Source: Dyadobacter sp. SG02 (GTDB taxonomy: Bacteria > Bacteroidota > Bacteroidia > Cytophagales > Spirosomataceae). From it: a DNA stretch of 64,000 nucleotides. The notes beneath the pieces were generated by a model. The model was not told the DNA's origin, searched no databases, and saw only the letters and a list, made by a program, of their open reading frames with translations. Shown piece by piece: positions 36,301-44,484 of this stretch (positions are counted from its first letter, which is position 1; every line of letters starts with the position of its first letter). The stretch covers positions 431,550 through 495,549 of the forward strand of contig NZ_FNYL01000005.1 in assembly GCF_900109045.1 (NCBI RefSeq), read 5' to 3'. A program made the position numbers and the translations under genes.

Positions 36301-36845
36301 TTGTCCACTATCAAAAAGGCGGATTGGCGCTATTTCGCCTCAAAGAAGTCCTCGGGGAAACCCGCTTGAACCAAGCATTGCGGGAGCTGGTCACGAAACA
36401 TGGTTACCCACTACAAAAACCGGATGCCGACGACCTGATGGACGCATTGAAACATGGAGCGAATGCGGCGCAGGTACAACTGATCGACGACCTTTTCAAG
36501 AAGGTGATTGTGTTTGATAATGCTATTAAAATACTATCAAACAAACAATTACCTAACAATAAGCAGTTACTGACCGTTGAAATCGATGTACGCAAAACAG
36601 ACGAAACATCCGGAAAACCTGTGCTGCTGCAACCGGGCGACGACATCGACATTGCGGTTTATAACCAGGACATCATGCCGTATACAGGGCTCCAAAAACC
36701 CATTTATCTGCAACGGCACCATTTTTCGAAAAGCCGGTCGGTGATCCGCATTGTGGTGCCGCGAGGGCCGGTGACGGTCATGCTCGATCCGTTGTCTTAC
36801 ATGCTCGATGTGAGCGATCGGAATAATGTCGCGGTATTAAAGTGA
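33312..36845 (+). CDS. ABC-2 permease fused to an M1 family metallopeptidase
   Basis: A 1177-residue fusion. The first ~590 residues hold two ABC-2-type membrane modules (about 12 hydrophobic segments). The rest is an exported M1 aminopeptidase-like domain, with the zinc motif HETAH (near residue 919) in HETAHQWWAGQ and the third ligand Glu in LLTESLAKY. The GAMEN-type motif is not clear. The same architecture is known in Bacteroidota as a paired ABC permease/peptidase protein, so the fusion is real. Substrate unknown; the ATPase is encoded just upstream. Confidence 0.88.
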   Translation: MLAAALRFEMGYHFRQITFRVAALLFLILGIIMPFGNFGGDEIHRNAPHVTNFIICLLSLFTIFVSTLACAAVVLRDSQHRMEALIFTTSMGRLPYFTVRLTGLLTTVFAIICLATLGTMMVTFMAPADRLGPFHWSYYLAPLLTFGLPGVVFCCSIVYATALLTGNARLVYTAGVLIFIIYFTASILGNSPVMAGSVPSPGGPGWFSVLIDPFGLTAFFGETMNWPPLRRNQELFPLTPMFIANRLLWTAISFALLGLAYSRFKFRVLLEKENKTSRAQQAEMANAIPYRVIGHRIHGQSYYRLAFWRILRLETRTLFGPVITTLIFALWVFFNAVELFENLSNGPYGVRSYATSGILTEQLTAVRPALLLIIFYASELIHREKTTGMQPLIFSTPLSMTVFATAKCVALISWIAALITVHIAVGVAVQWFSGFATFEWNAYFSLYYYAGLPLVLYAGLILFVQTAVRNKYLGMLVSGLAVGLVIFGRKFGLESCLARFATAPRLRYSDFHGFSHSGGSFGWYMLYWTLIALSLAAAATRLWPGNARERRRAPIREGHPHAWRAGAFIGICLLLAIGTGFYIQYQTGHSAQNRTGAADAEWQARYERKYKPLESQPQPVVTAVDLHTDLFPDDHYYTVKGSMKVKNNSEKPITRLYIGIDPDIEMLKLNPQHALPESVDKTFGQHWYRPDKPLAPGQEMTIHFALRADRSAFKTFNSENAVVKNGTYIELEKYLPHFGYRSAYEIEDPEQRRQNGLPARKSLISTDRQYHFIQFQNTISTEAGQQAVTVGTLVKSWKQAGRTYFHYRSKEPIPYMFALSSARYAVKTEHYKGTTFRIYHHPEHSQNVPVILLAMKDATDYGNANFGAYPRRELTLAEIPHYPGSATAYPGLIFSQERANFRSNFSDGTGFNFTYATTAHETAHQWWAGQVAAPAGLGDALLTESLAKYTEAVVTEKRLGKMYLRPYHVKDSQLYFAYRSAFGEKERPLWQTTEQPFVHYQKGGLALFRLKEVLGETRLNQALRELVTKHGYPLQKPDADDLMDALKHGANAAQVQLIDDLFKKVIVFDNAIKILSNKQLPNNKQLLTVEIDVRKTDETSGKPVLLQPGDDIDIAVYNQDIMPYTGLQKPIYLQRHHFSKSRSVIRIVVPRGPVTVMLDPLSYMLDVSDRNNVAVLK

Positions 36846-36905
36846 AGCCGGGCGGAACTTTGGAAAGTGGATTCGTCTTTTCCATTTATTACCGCTCGCA
36901 TTCGC

Positions 36906-37751
36906 ATGGAACTCGCATTTGAACAGGATATTAAGGACTCTTTTCGCGTCAGTCATTTCACGCAAAACGAAAGATTTACATCCATACCTGAACGCCTTAC
37001 GTATCATCGGATCCTGTTTGCGGCAGCCGGGTCCGGTGTGATCGAGATCGACGATGTACGGTTCGAACTGACCGGAAAAACGCTGTTCCTGCTTTCAAAA
37101 GGGCAGTTATTAAGATTCCCCGAAACGACCGTATTGACCGGCTATGAGCTCAGTTTCGGCGATTGTTTCTGGGAAAAAGCGCCCGGCAGCGCCAGCAACT
37201 GCAAGGCCGTACTATTCAACAATGCAGCTGAAAATCAGCGGCTGGATGTAAACGAGGCTTCATTCACGGAATTAAGCTTTTTGTTTCAAACACTGCATCA
37301 TGAGTTTGAAAAGAAAGACTATGTGAACAAAATCGACGCGCTGGCGGCCTATTTGAAAATCATGATGATCAAGATCGCGAATATCAATGCGGAGGCGGGC
37401 GCAGGATTTGACAATCACGAAAAACAGCTCTACCGAAGCTTTATCGAGCTCGTCAGCCGGAAATACCGCGAAATGCATGAAGTAGCCGAATATGCGCAGG
37501 CGCTGAATATTCCGGCGAGGCGGCTTTCGGACATATGCAGGCGTTGCGCGGGCAAGGGAGCGAAGGAGCTCATCAATGGACAGATCGTCGCGGAGGCCAA
37601 GCGGTCGTTGCAGTTTTCGTCGCAGCCGGTAAAGGAAATCGCCTACTACCTGCATTTCAGCACGCCCGAGCAGTTCAGCCATTTTTTCAAGAAGAATGCA
37701 TTCATGTCTCCCCAGGATTACCGCACGCGCTTCGTCAATTTTGGCAGGTGA
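36906..37751 (+). CDS. AraC family transcriptional regulator
   Basis: A 281-residue regulator. The ATG at 36906 (MELAFEQDIKDSFRVSHF) is preferred to an upstream GTG at 36867. The N-terminal part is a cupin-like sensor (VIEIDDVRFELTGKTLFLL). The C-terminal HTH is visible in AEYAQALNIPARRLSDICRR and PVKEIAYYLHFSTPEQFSHFFKK, ending in SPQDYRTRF. It lies 60 bases after the ABC/M1 gene and 68 before the HD hydrolase gene, which may be its target. Confidence 0.86.
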   Translation: MELAFEQDIKDSFRVSHFTQNERFTSIPERLTYHRILFAAAGSGVIEIDDVRFELTGKTLFLLSKGQLLRFPETTVLTGYELSFGDCFWEKAPGSASNCKAVLFNNAAENQRLDVNEASFTELSFLFQTLHHEFEKKDYVNKIDALAAYLKIMMIKIANINAEAGAGFDNHEKQLYRSFIELVSRKYREMHEVAEYAQALNIPARRLSDICRRCAGKGAKELINGQIVAEAKRSLQFSSQPVKEIAYYLHFSTPEQFSHFFKKNAFMSPQDYRTRFVNFGR

Positions 37752-37790
37752 TCCGCAGAATCTGACATTCCCCGGCGTGGGGCACAGACC

Positions 37791-37798
37791 TAATTTTG
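37791..37798 (+). promoter_or_regulatory. -7 promoter element of the HD hydrolase gene
   Basis: TAATTTTG is an exact match to the Bacteroidota TAnnTTTG element, 21 bases before the start codon. No TTG was seen at the usual -33 distance, so the promoter may need an activator such as the AraC protein next door. Confidence 0.5.
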
Positions 37799-37819
37799 TA
37801 AAAACAAAAACACAAAACT

Positions 37820-38470
37820 ATGTCTGTCAACGCATTGCAAACCATCGCGGGCATCCGCATACCCGATAGCAAGCTGGCCAACGACGCCACCGACCTGCTC
37901 CTCGAACACGGTACCGAGTTTATTTACAACCATTCATTGCGGGTATTCCTGTTCGCCTCGCTGAACGGTAACCGGGAAAAACACGAGTACGACCCCGAAC
38001 TGCTCTACATCAGCGCCGTTTTCCACGACCTGGGCCTCACCCCGCATTACAGCAGCCCCGACAAGCGTTTCGAAGTGGACGGCGCCAATGCCGCCCGCAA
38101 TTTCCTGAAAAGCAACGGATTACCCAAAGAATCGATGCAGCTCGTATGGGACGCCATCGCATTGCACACCACCATCGGCGTAGCCGAATACAAGGAGCCG
38201 GAGGTAGCATTACTGTATTCCGGCGTGGGGCTCGATGTGATGGGCGAAGGCTACGAACATCTCAGCACCGCCGACCGCGAGGCGATCATTTCCGCATTTC
38301 CGCGTAACAATTTCAAAAACAGGATCATACCTACATTCTTCTCAGGTTTTGCGCACAAAACGGATACCACATTCGGCAATATCAAAGCCGACGTATGCGC
38401 CTACATGATCCCGAATTTCGAGCGCAAGAACTTCTGCGACTGCATTTTACATTCGCCTTGGAGCGAATAG
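37820..38470 (+). CDS. HD domain hydrolase, cyanamide hydratase-like
   Basis: A 216-residue metal-dependent hydrolase of the HD superfamily. The metal-binding residues are His in YNHSLRVF, the HD pair in AVFHDLGLT, a His in IALHTTIGVAE and a late Asp. The pattern HSLRV...FHDLGLTP...HTTIG matches the cyanamide hydratase-type subgroup (fungal and bacterial members hydrate cyanamide or nitriles). The function in bacteria is often unknown. Its end overlaps the stop of the convergent nitronate monooxygenase gene by 24 bases. Confidence 0.8.
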   Translation: MSVNALQTIAGIRIPDSKLANDATDLLLEHGTEFIYNHSLRVFLFASLNGNREKHEYDPELLYISAVFHDLGLTPHYSSPDKRFEVDGANAARNFLKSNGLPKESMQLVWDAIALHTTIGVAEYKEPEVALLYSGVGLDVMGEGYEHLSTADREAIISAFPRNNFKNRIIPTFFSGFAHKTDTTFGNIKADVCAYMIPNFERKNFCDCILHSPWSE

Positions 38471-39535
38471 GTAGTTGGGCACTTCTTCCACGATCGTTTC
38501 AAAGAGCTTTTTCGCGCTGGTATGCTTCAATACCGGCGCGATCTGGCCGCCCCAGAACATGATCAGGTCGTATTGCTGCTTTTCGGTGGCGGCTTTACGG
38601 AGTGGGACGATAAACTGGTTTTGCAAGGGGAAAGGCAGCAGTTCGTCGTTATGGCCGGCAATCGTTTCGGTATAACGGCTGCGAATGCCCCGGCCCAGGC
38701 GGCCCGTCGATACTTTGGTCAATGTCGTGTAACGTGCGGCGTCGGAATGCAGAAGATTCCGGTGGTAGGCGCTCGCGCCGGATTCTTCGGTCGCCAGGAA
38801 CGCGGTACCGATCTGAACACCTTCCGCGCCGAGCGTCAATGCGGCTGCTACACCCCGGGCGTCGGCAATACCACCGGCGGCTACCACGGGCGTTTTCACC
38901 TTGTCGCGAATTTGTTGCACGAGTACGAATGTGCCCGTGAGCGAAGCTTCGGCCGGTTCCAGGAACGACGGGCGATGGCCGCCGGCTTCGAAACCCGAGG
39001 CGATAATGACATCCACACCCGCATTGTCCAATGCAATGGCCTCGTCGAGCGTGGTCGCATTGCTAATCAGTTTAATGCCTTTTTTACGAAAATCTTCCAG
39101 GATCGTTTGCGACGGTACACCGAAAATGAAGCTGAAAACAGGCGGTTTGGCGGCCAGCAATGCTTCGACCTGATTTTCAAAACGCGATGGATAAGCTTTC
39201 GGTTTGGTCGGCAGCGGCGCGCCCAGCTCGTCGAAAAAGGGTTTTACGAGCGCGGCGGCCCTTGCGAATTGCTCGTCGGAAACTTCCCCGGCGGGAAAAT
39301 CGCTGTCGGAGATCCAGAGGTTAATGTTATAGGGTTTGTCGGTAGCTTGTTTCAGTTCTTTGTCCAATGCGACGATTTCGTCGGGCGTGAGCATGTAAGC
39401 ACCGTAGCCGCCCATCCCGCCGAGGTTAGAAACCGTCGAAACGAGTTTGACAGACGACAGATTGCCCCCGAAAGGGCCTTGCAATATCGGATATTCGATT
39501 CCCAGCGTGCCGGAAACACGGTTTTGGTTCCACAT
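38447..39535 (-). CDS. Nitronate monooxygenase (FMN-dependent)
   Basis: A 362-residue TIM-barrel flavoprotein of the NMO/2-nitropropane dioxygenase family. FMN-binding segments are ILQGPFGGNLSSVKL, VIIASGFEAGGHRPS (with the active-site His), VVAAGGIADARG and GAEGVQIGTAFLATEE. These enzymes oxidise nitronates, which are toxic; the neighbouring nitrile/cyanamide-type HD hydrolase fits a nitrogen-detoxification theme (inference). A CRP-like palindrome lies 68-83 bases upstream. Confidence 0.88.
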   Translation of the reverse strand: MWNQNRVSGTLGIEYPILQGPFGGNLSSVKLVSTVSNLGGMGGYGAYMLTPDEIVALDKELKQATDKPYNINLWISDSDFPAGEVSDEQFARAAALVKPFFDELGAPLPTKPKAYPSRFENQVEALLAAKPPVFSFIFGVPSQTILEDFRKKGIKLISNATTLDEAIALDNAGVDVIIASGFEAGGHRPSFLEPAEASLTGTFVLVQQIRDKVKTPVVAAGGIADARGVAAALTLGAEGVQIGTAFLATEESGASAYHRNLLHSDAARYTTLTKVSTGRLGRGIRSRYTETIAGHNDELLPFPLQNQFIVPLRKAATEKQQYDLIMFWGGQIAPVLKHTSAKKLFETIVEEVPNYLFAPRRM

Positions 39536-39572
39536 AATCCAGGTTCGCGGGCGGTAAGTGAAACCCGCTGCG

Positions 39573-39580
39573 CAAATTAA
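39573..39580 (-). promoter_or_regulatory. -7 box of the nitronate monooxygenase gene
   Basis: On the minus strand the bases read TTAATTTG, one mismatch from TAnnTTTG, 38 bases before the start codon. The transcription start would fall near 39566. Confidence 0.4.
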
Positions 39581-39602
39581 GCAGAGAAAATGATCGGTTT
39601 TG

Positions 39603-39618
39603 CGTGATCTATGTCACA
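39603..39618. promoter_or_regulatory. CRP/FNR-type operator upstream of the nitronate monooxygenase gene
   Basis: On the minus strand TGTGA-CATAGA-TCACG matches the CRP consensus TGTGAN6TCACA at all but the last base. It lies between the Crp/Fnr regulator gene and the nitronate monooxygenase gene, centred about 45 bases before the predicted start of transcription, near the class II activator position. Confidence 0.6.
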
Positions 39619-39625
39619 TTTTGCA

Positions 39626-40204
39626 TTACCGCGAGGCGTGGTAAAGCCGGCTCACGGTCTCGCGCGATACGCCCAGGTACGAAGCGATGAGGTGCTTCGG
39701 CACGAGTTGGAAAAGCATCGGATATTGGGTCAGCAGGTCTTCATAACGCTGTTTGGTGTCGTTGGTCATAAACGAAAGCAGCCGTTTCTGCAAAGCCGCG
39801 AAGCCCCTGTTTGTACGCCAGCGGAAGAAATGCCCTATTGCTTCGACTTCGTGGCACATTCTTTCCCGGTCGTCCGCCGAAATCGATAGTACCTCCGCCT
39901 GGGATACGCAATCCACCATGACGGCCGCCTTGCAATGGTTATACAAAGCCATGTAATCCGACGCCCACCACGTGGGCATTGCGAATTGCAGGATGGTCAT
40001 TTTGAGCTCGTCGTTCAGGAAATAGGTTTTCAGACAGCCGCTCAGCACAAAATACTCGCGCGTTACCGCATCTCCCTCGCGGATGATTGTCTGCCCTTTC
40101 CGGAATGATTCGCGTTTAAAGCAACTATAAAACCCGTCGAACTGCGCATCGGTCAGCTCGACGGATTTGGTTAAATGTTCTTTCAGGATTTGACGGGCGT
40201 CCAT
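39626..40204 (-). CDS. Crp/Fnr family transcriptional regulator
   Basis: A 192-residue regulator with an N-terminal cyclic-nucleotide-binding-like beta-roll (FRKGQTIIREGDAVTREYFVL and a SGCLKTY turn) and a C-terminal HTH (HLIASYLGVSRETVSRLYHA). No FNR-type Cys cluster is visible, so it is not an iron-sulfur oxygen sensor. It lies directly upstream of the nitronate monooxygenase gene, with a CRP-like site between them; that gene is the likely target. A normal start is used at 40204. Confidence 0.88.
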   Translation of the reverse strand: MDARQILKEHLTKSVELTDAQFDGFYSCFKRESFRKGQTIIREGDAVTREYFVLSGCLKTYFLNDELKMTILQFAMPTWWASDYMALYNHCKAAVMVDCVSQAEVLSISADDRERMCHEVEAIGHFFRWRTNRGFAALQKRLLSFMTNDTKQRYEDLLTQYPMLFQLVPKHLIASYLGVSRETVSRLYHASR

Positions 40205-40254
40205 TGCGGATGTGTTTCAGTCCTGAAATATAAATGTTTGCCTGAAATTATAGG

Positions 40255-42747
40255 TTATCGGTAATCGAGCCAGGCTGTTGCTTTGCACGCTTTATCGGTT
40301 TTGAAACGAACCCACCGGGCGGAGAAGTTTTGCGGAAATGCGAATGAAACGGTCTGTCCCGGCTTCACTATGAATGACTTATAAGTCATCCAGGGGCCAT
40401 TACCGATCGGATCGACTTCGAGCGTAAAAGTCACGGCCTCCTTCGCATCGTGCGAAAGTTTCAGGCTTTTTTGATCGTAAAAACCGATCAGATAAGGGTC
40501 CGAACTCTGGCCCGCATTCACCTGTGTGTCTTTCCAAGGGCCGCCATGCCCGGTCGGTTTGCCGAGTTTCCATAGATCGTCAATCCCGCCAGCCCATACC
40601 GCCGCTTTTTTGTCCCCCGAAACAATGATATGCTCGCTGTTCTGCATGGCTTTCGGGTCGATACCGGTCATCACCAGCAAGCCGCGGTAGGATGCATAAT
40701 CGTGAATGCGCAGGTTGTGCGAAGAAACGGGGCGGATTTTGGCATAACCATCGGCATTCTCAGCCGGTAACTCGTAAAATGTGCCGTGGCAATTGAAAAG
40801 GTCGCGCTCCGTAGCCACCTCGCGGCAAATGCGCAGCGAAGCCTGGTTGGTGAGGCCGGTGAATGCGTTATTACCCAGCGGTAACCGCCACCGGCGGCCC
40901 TTATCGTCCACCACCAGCACCGACGATGCCTCCACGGTTACGACCTGTTTAGGAATAGCGAACTTTGTTTGGATAAATGCATGCATTTTAGTGTCCTCCC
41001 GGCGGGTGAGCTGCATATTACCGTCAAGTTCGTAATAACCTGCGTCTCCGGGCTTCGTTCCGTTGAAATCCGTCGCCGCCAGACCCAGCACCCGCCTGTT
41101 TTCGCCCAGCCCGTACAGTAACCCGCCGTGGCTGGCAGTCGCGCCCGCATTGCTCAGCCCTTTGAAAATCACATCCGGCGCACCCGCGCGGCGGTCATCC
41201 GAAGTGTAAGTAAAATGAACCGTCGCCTTCGTGGCCTTGTCGGGCCTTACCCGAACCCATTCGCCGGCGTCGGCATTGCTGAATGCCGCATTCGAAGCCA
41301 TTTTAGCACCGACTTTCAAGGTTTTCAGCACCGTCCATTCTCCATTACCCTTCTTATCCACTTCCAATACAAAACCCGTTTCAGTATCGCCCTCGTTGCG
41401 TATCCACACCGCGCGGTGCGCCCATCCGGCAAAAAGGAACGGCTCGGAGGTTTGTCCGGCTTTCACAGGCTCATTCAGCCACACCGAGCCTTCCGCCGAG
41501 TTGGGTCCCAGCTGGTCGGGCAGGTTAAGAGGAGTAAACCAAAGATTGGAATTGGATTGTCCGGGACCTTCTATTCCGCCCTTGGCCTTGCGTTTGTTCA
41601 AAAATTCGCGCTGGGCGGAATCGTCGCAGCCGAAAACAAGCTGCCCGTTCCAGCGGGTGAAATCTCCGATTACTTTCAGATAGGCCGAGCGCGGGCGGAT
41701 ACCGGCGCTGTTCTGCGAGTTGAACTGCCCCGGAAATTTCCAGAACATGCCGTGCATCGTCATCAGGTAATCGGGCTGCTGTGTGGTACCTACGTCGCGG
41801 ATACGCGGCCATTCGGTATTCCAGCCGTGTGCGCCGTCGTAGGCGTGGCTGGCTTTCGGCAGGCGGTAAAATGTCCATTTACCATGATCGCGTACACCGA
41901 GCAACACCGATTTATGGTCCCAGCCGGTAGCCCAAATCGGGTCCGTAACAGGGTTCCGGTTGCCCTCGATGCCCCCAGGCCCGGTTACTTCCACAAACTG
42001 GTTGCGGCGGACCACCTTCCAGTTCTTCCCGTCCCATTCCGACAGCGACCCCGATTCTATATCGAACTGTATTTCAGCCTTTTTACCAGGCTCTCCGTTG
42101 TTGGAATACACCGCTACGCCTTGCCCCGAATAGAAGCCCTTCCCGTGCGTGCCCGGGAGCAAGCCCTTGGTTTGGTAAGTCGCTTTGTTCGTTTCCTTGT
42201 CGCGGTCGACGTTGCCGTCTTCATACAGCATTCTGGGAGCAAGCGTTTTTACATCCACTTCATAAAACCCCTCTTCCATTGTGCCGTAGAGGATTTTCCC
42301 GGCAGGATCGGTGAGGTGTCGGGCATTGCCGGTATGGCGGCCGGGCATTGCCGCGCCCGCTGCCCCCTTGTAGGGAATCGTGCGCACTTCGCCTTTGCTG
42401 TTGATGGCATACGGGCCGATAAAAAGCTGGTTGCTTTCGCGGTGGATCATCCGGTTGGCGGGCGTACCGCCGATGCTCTCGGGCCGGACAGTCTGTTTCA
42501 GGTCGGGGCCGATCTCGTACAGCTTGTCCGAAGAGCCAAACGGCAGGTGTGGGCCGTAAGTAATTGCCCAAAGCTTCCCGGCCCAGGGCACCACCGCCCC
42601 GGTACCGCATTCACCTTCATTGTTATACATGGCTAAATGGGGATAAATACCGCTGTATGAAGGCTGTTTGGGCTTTTGCGCAAACGTCGGCTGCGCGATA
42701 CACATCACGTAACCGGCCATCAGCGCCCACACTCGATTTCTTTTCAT
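40255..42747 (-). CDS. Large secreted protein of a SusCD operon, with internal C-terminal duplication
   Basis: An 830-residue exported protein. The signal peptide is MKRNRVWALMAGYVMC... ending near FAQ; a longer start exists at 42759. The N-terminal ~400 residues have the spaced W/G/D pattern of a beta-propeller. Two related ~90-residue modules occur near residues ~440-540 and ~745-830. Each has (S/T)(E/D)P(F/Y)L, LEVDxxGNGxW and a WVRxxxDKAxKAT end. The fold of the modules may be a jelly roll that binds carbohydrate (inference). It is the third gene after SusC and SusD, so it probably processes or binds the same ligand. Confidence 0.65.
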   Translation of the reverse strand: MKRNRVWALMAGYVMCIAQPTFAQKPKQPSYSGIYPHLAMYNNEGECGTGAVVPWAGKLWAITYGPHLPFGSSDKLYEIGPDLKQTVRPESIGGTPANRMIHRESNQLFIGPYAINSKGEVRTIPYKGAAGAAMPGRHTGNARHLTDPAGKILYGTMEEGFYEVDVKTLAPRMLYEDGNVDRDKETNKATYQTKGLLPGTHGKGFYSGQGVAVYSNNGEPGKKAEIQFDIESGSLSEWDGKNWKVVRRNQFVEVTGPGGIEGNRNPVTDPIWATGWDHKSVLLGVRDHGKWTFYRLPKASHAYDGAHGWNTEWPRIRDVGTTQQPDYLMTMHGMFWKFPGQFNSQNSAGIRPRSAYLKVIGDFTRWNGQLVFGCDDSAQREFLNKRKAKGGIEGPGQSNSNLWFTPLNLPDQLGPNSAEGSVWLNEPVKAGQTSEPFLFAGWAHRAVWIRNEGDTETGFVLEVDKKGNGEWTVLKTLKVGAKMASNAAFSNADAGEWVRVRPDKATKATVHFTYTSDDRRAGAPDVIFKGLSNAGATASHGGLLYGLGENRRVLGLAATDFNGTKPGDAGYYELDGNMQLTRREDTKMHAFIQTKFAIPKQVVTVEASSVLVVDDKGRRWRLPLGNNAFTGLTNQASLRICREVATERDLFNCHGTFYELPAENADGYAKIRPVSSHNLRIHDYASYRGLLVMTGIDPKAMQNSEHIIVSGDKKAAVWAGGIDDLWKLGKPTGHGGPWKDTQVNAGQSSDPYLIGFYDQKSLKLSHDAKEAVTFTLEVDPIGNGPWMTYKSFIVKPGQTVSFAFPQNFSARWVRFKTDKACKATAWLDYR

Positions 42748-42789
42748 CGTAAGACTCATAGGTTTGAAAATCAACAGGAAAATTTAAGA

Positions 42790-44460
42790 TTAATATCCGG
42801 CATTCTGGGTGATATTCGGGTTGACACGCCGCTCTACGGCCGGGATCGGCCAGAGGTACTGCCGGGATTTGTCGAAACTGCGCTGGGAGAGCACTTTTAC
42901 ATCGGTACCAAAGGCGGTATAATCGGCCAGGCCGTCGTCATCGAGCGGCGTCACACCGGGGAAGGGCCATTTGGCGCGGCTCTGCGCTGCCGGATCGGGC
43001 AAGCCTATTACCGGCGTCGACAATGCCTTTTCTGCCAGTTTCCACCGGATCAGGTCCATATAACGCAGCCCCTCGCGCGGGAACTCTACGCGACGTTCGC
43101 TGCGCAGCACTTTACGTAATGCGGCCGCATTGGTACCGGTAATGGCAGGGTAAGCATTGGTTTGCTCCACGCGCACCCCGTAAGCCCGCGCCCGAATCTG
43201 GTTAACAGCGTTCAAAACACTTTCATCGATCTCTCCAAGCTCCATTTTGGCCTCTGCGTACGTCAGGAGCATTTCGGCGTAACGAATGACGATCGCGTCG
43301 TTGTCCTCTACCAACCGGTCGGGCCAGGTCTGGTCGATGCCTTTTTTCCAAAGCAGGCCCGTGAAGCTCGCAAATGCGGCCACGGCACGGGTGTCTTTAT
43401 TGGGTACCCGGCGGTTTTCCTTTGAACTGAACACTGTTAGGGAATCCGGGTGCGGCATGTAATTGTAGCCGAGCCATTGGGTGTTAAACTCGACGATGGT
43501 CGCCGTCAGCCGCGGGTCACGGTTTTTGAAAGGCGCTTTCGGATCGTACAAGGGCGACTCGTCGATCGGCTTCCCGTCCGTGCACTCGTAGGCGTCCATG
43601 ATGTCGCGCGTGGGCAGTTGCGCACCGAACCCGCCCGCATTACGCGAGATATTGTCCTGCACATAACCCGCCCCATTGAAAACCTGTTGCTTTTCATCGC
43701 GCGGCACGCTGATAATGATCTCCTTGCTCGTTTCTCCCGCTTTTAAAAACAATTGCGAATAGCTGCCGTGCAATGCATATGCGCCCAGGTCGATCACCGC
43801 TTTGGAAGCATCGCGGGCGATCTCCCATTTGCCGGCATACAACGCAATACGCGCCTTGATCGCCAGCGCGGCACCTTTGGTCAGCCGTTTGGTTTCGGAA
43901 GCGCCGTAGGAAACCGGCAGGTTGGCAACGGCAAAATCGAGCTCGTCGAAAACGAATTGCAGGATTTCAGCCTGGTTCTTCCGGGCAACGCCGTAGGATT
44001 CTTCCAGCGCCACCGGTTCGGTGAGCAGCGGCACGTCGCCGAAATGCGTGATCAGCCGTGAATACTGGTAGGCGCGTATCAGCCGCATTTCCGCTTCGAG
44101 GCGGAGCATTACCTCTGCCGGCGTGTTTGCGGCGGCGCGCTCTTTGTTGGCAATGAACGAATTGACCCGGGCGATGGCTTTGTAGGAATTGAGCCAGAAC
44201 GTTTGCACATTGGCATCGTCGGCATTCATCGTGCCACCGATCACGGCATTGGTCAGTTGCCCGCGGTGCCATTCGTTGTCACTGAACAGTTCGTTGTCGT
44301 TGCCCCAGAATGCAAGCCGGTACAAATCATTCACGGCGAGTTCGAGCTCTGTCTGGTTGGAATAAAATGTGCCGGTGGAAGCTTCCGAGAGCGGACTGAG
44401 GTCCAGGGTATGGCAGCCCGTCGCACCGGCGAGAAGCAGCAGGAATATCGTCTTTTTCAT
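42790..44460 (-). CDS. SusD/RagB outer-membrane lipoprotein
   Basis: A 556-residue lipoprotein. The lipobox Cys is in LLAGATGCHTLDLSPLS, and the usual SusD N-terminal part is seen in FYSNQTELELAVNDLYRLA. TPR-like helices follow (LEAEMRLIRAYQYSRLITHFG) and the C-terminal RagB signature is VNQIRARAYG and ERRVEFPREGLRYMDLIRWK. It lies 25 bases after the SusC gene and forms a nutrient importer with it. The ligand is probably a glycan or glycoside, but nothing in the neighbourhood names it. Confidence 0.92.
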   Translation of the reverse strand: MKKTIFLLLLAGATGCHTLDLSPLSEASTGTFYSNQTELELAVNDLYRLAFWGNDNELFSDNEWHRGQLTNAVIGGTMNADDANVQTFWLNSYKAIARVNSFIANKERAAANTPAEVMLRLEAEMRLIRAYQYSRLITHFGDVPLLTEPVALEESYGVARKNQAEILQFVFDELDFAVANLPVSYGASETKRLTKGAALAIKARIALYAGKWEIARDASKAVIDLGAYALHGSYSQLFLKAGETSKEIIISVPRDEKQQVFNGAGYVQDNISRNAGGFGAQLPTRDIMDAYECTDGKPIDESPLYDPKAPFKNRDPRLTATIVEFNTQWLGYNYMPHPDSLTVFSSKENRRVPNKDTRAVAAFASFTGLLWKKGIDQTWPDRLVEDNDAIVIRYAEMLLTYAEAKMELGEIDESVLNAVNQIRARAYGVRVEQTNAYPAITGTNAAALRKVLRSERRVEFPREGLRYMDLIRWKLAEKALSTPVIGLPDPAAQSRAKWPFPGVTPLDDDGLADYTAFGTDVKVLSQRSFDKSRQYLWPIPAVERRVNPNITQNAGY

Positions 44461-44484
44461 ATGTTTTAAGTCAAAAAAGGGTTT

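Noticed and set aside
41128..42636. Long plus-strand open frame (502 codons)
   Set aside because: Antisense to the 830-residue exported protein, which has a signal peptide and repeated modules. No recognisable family.
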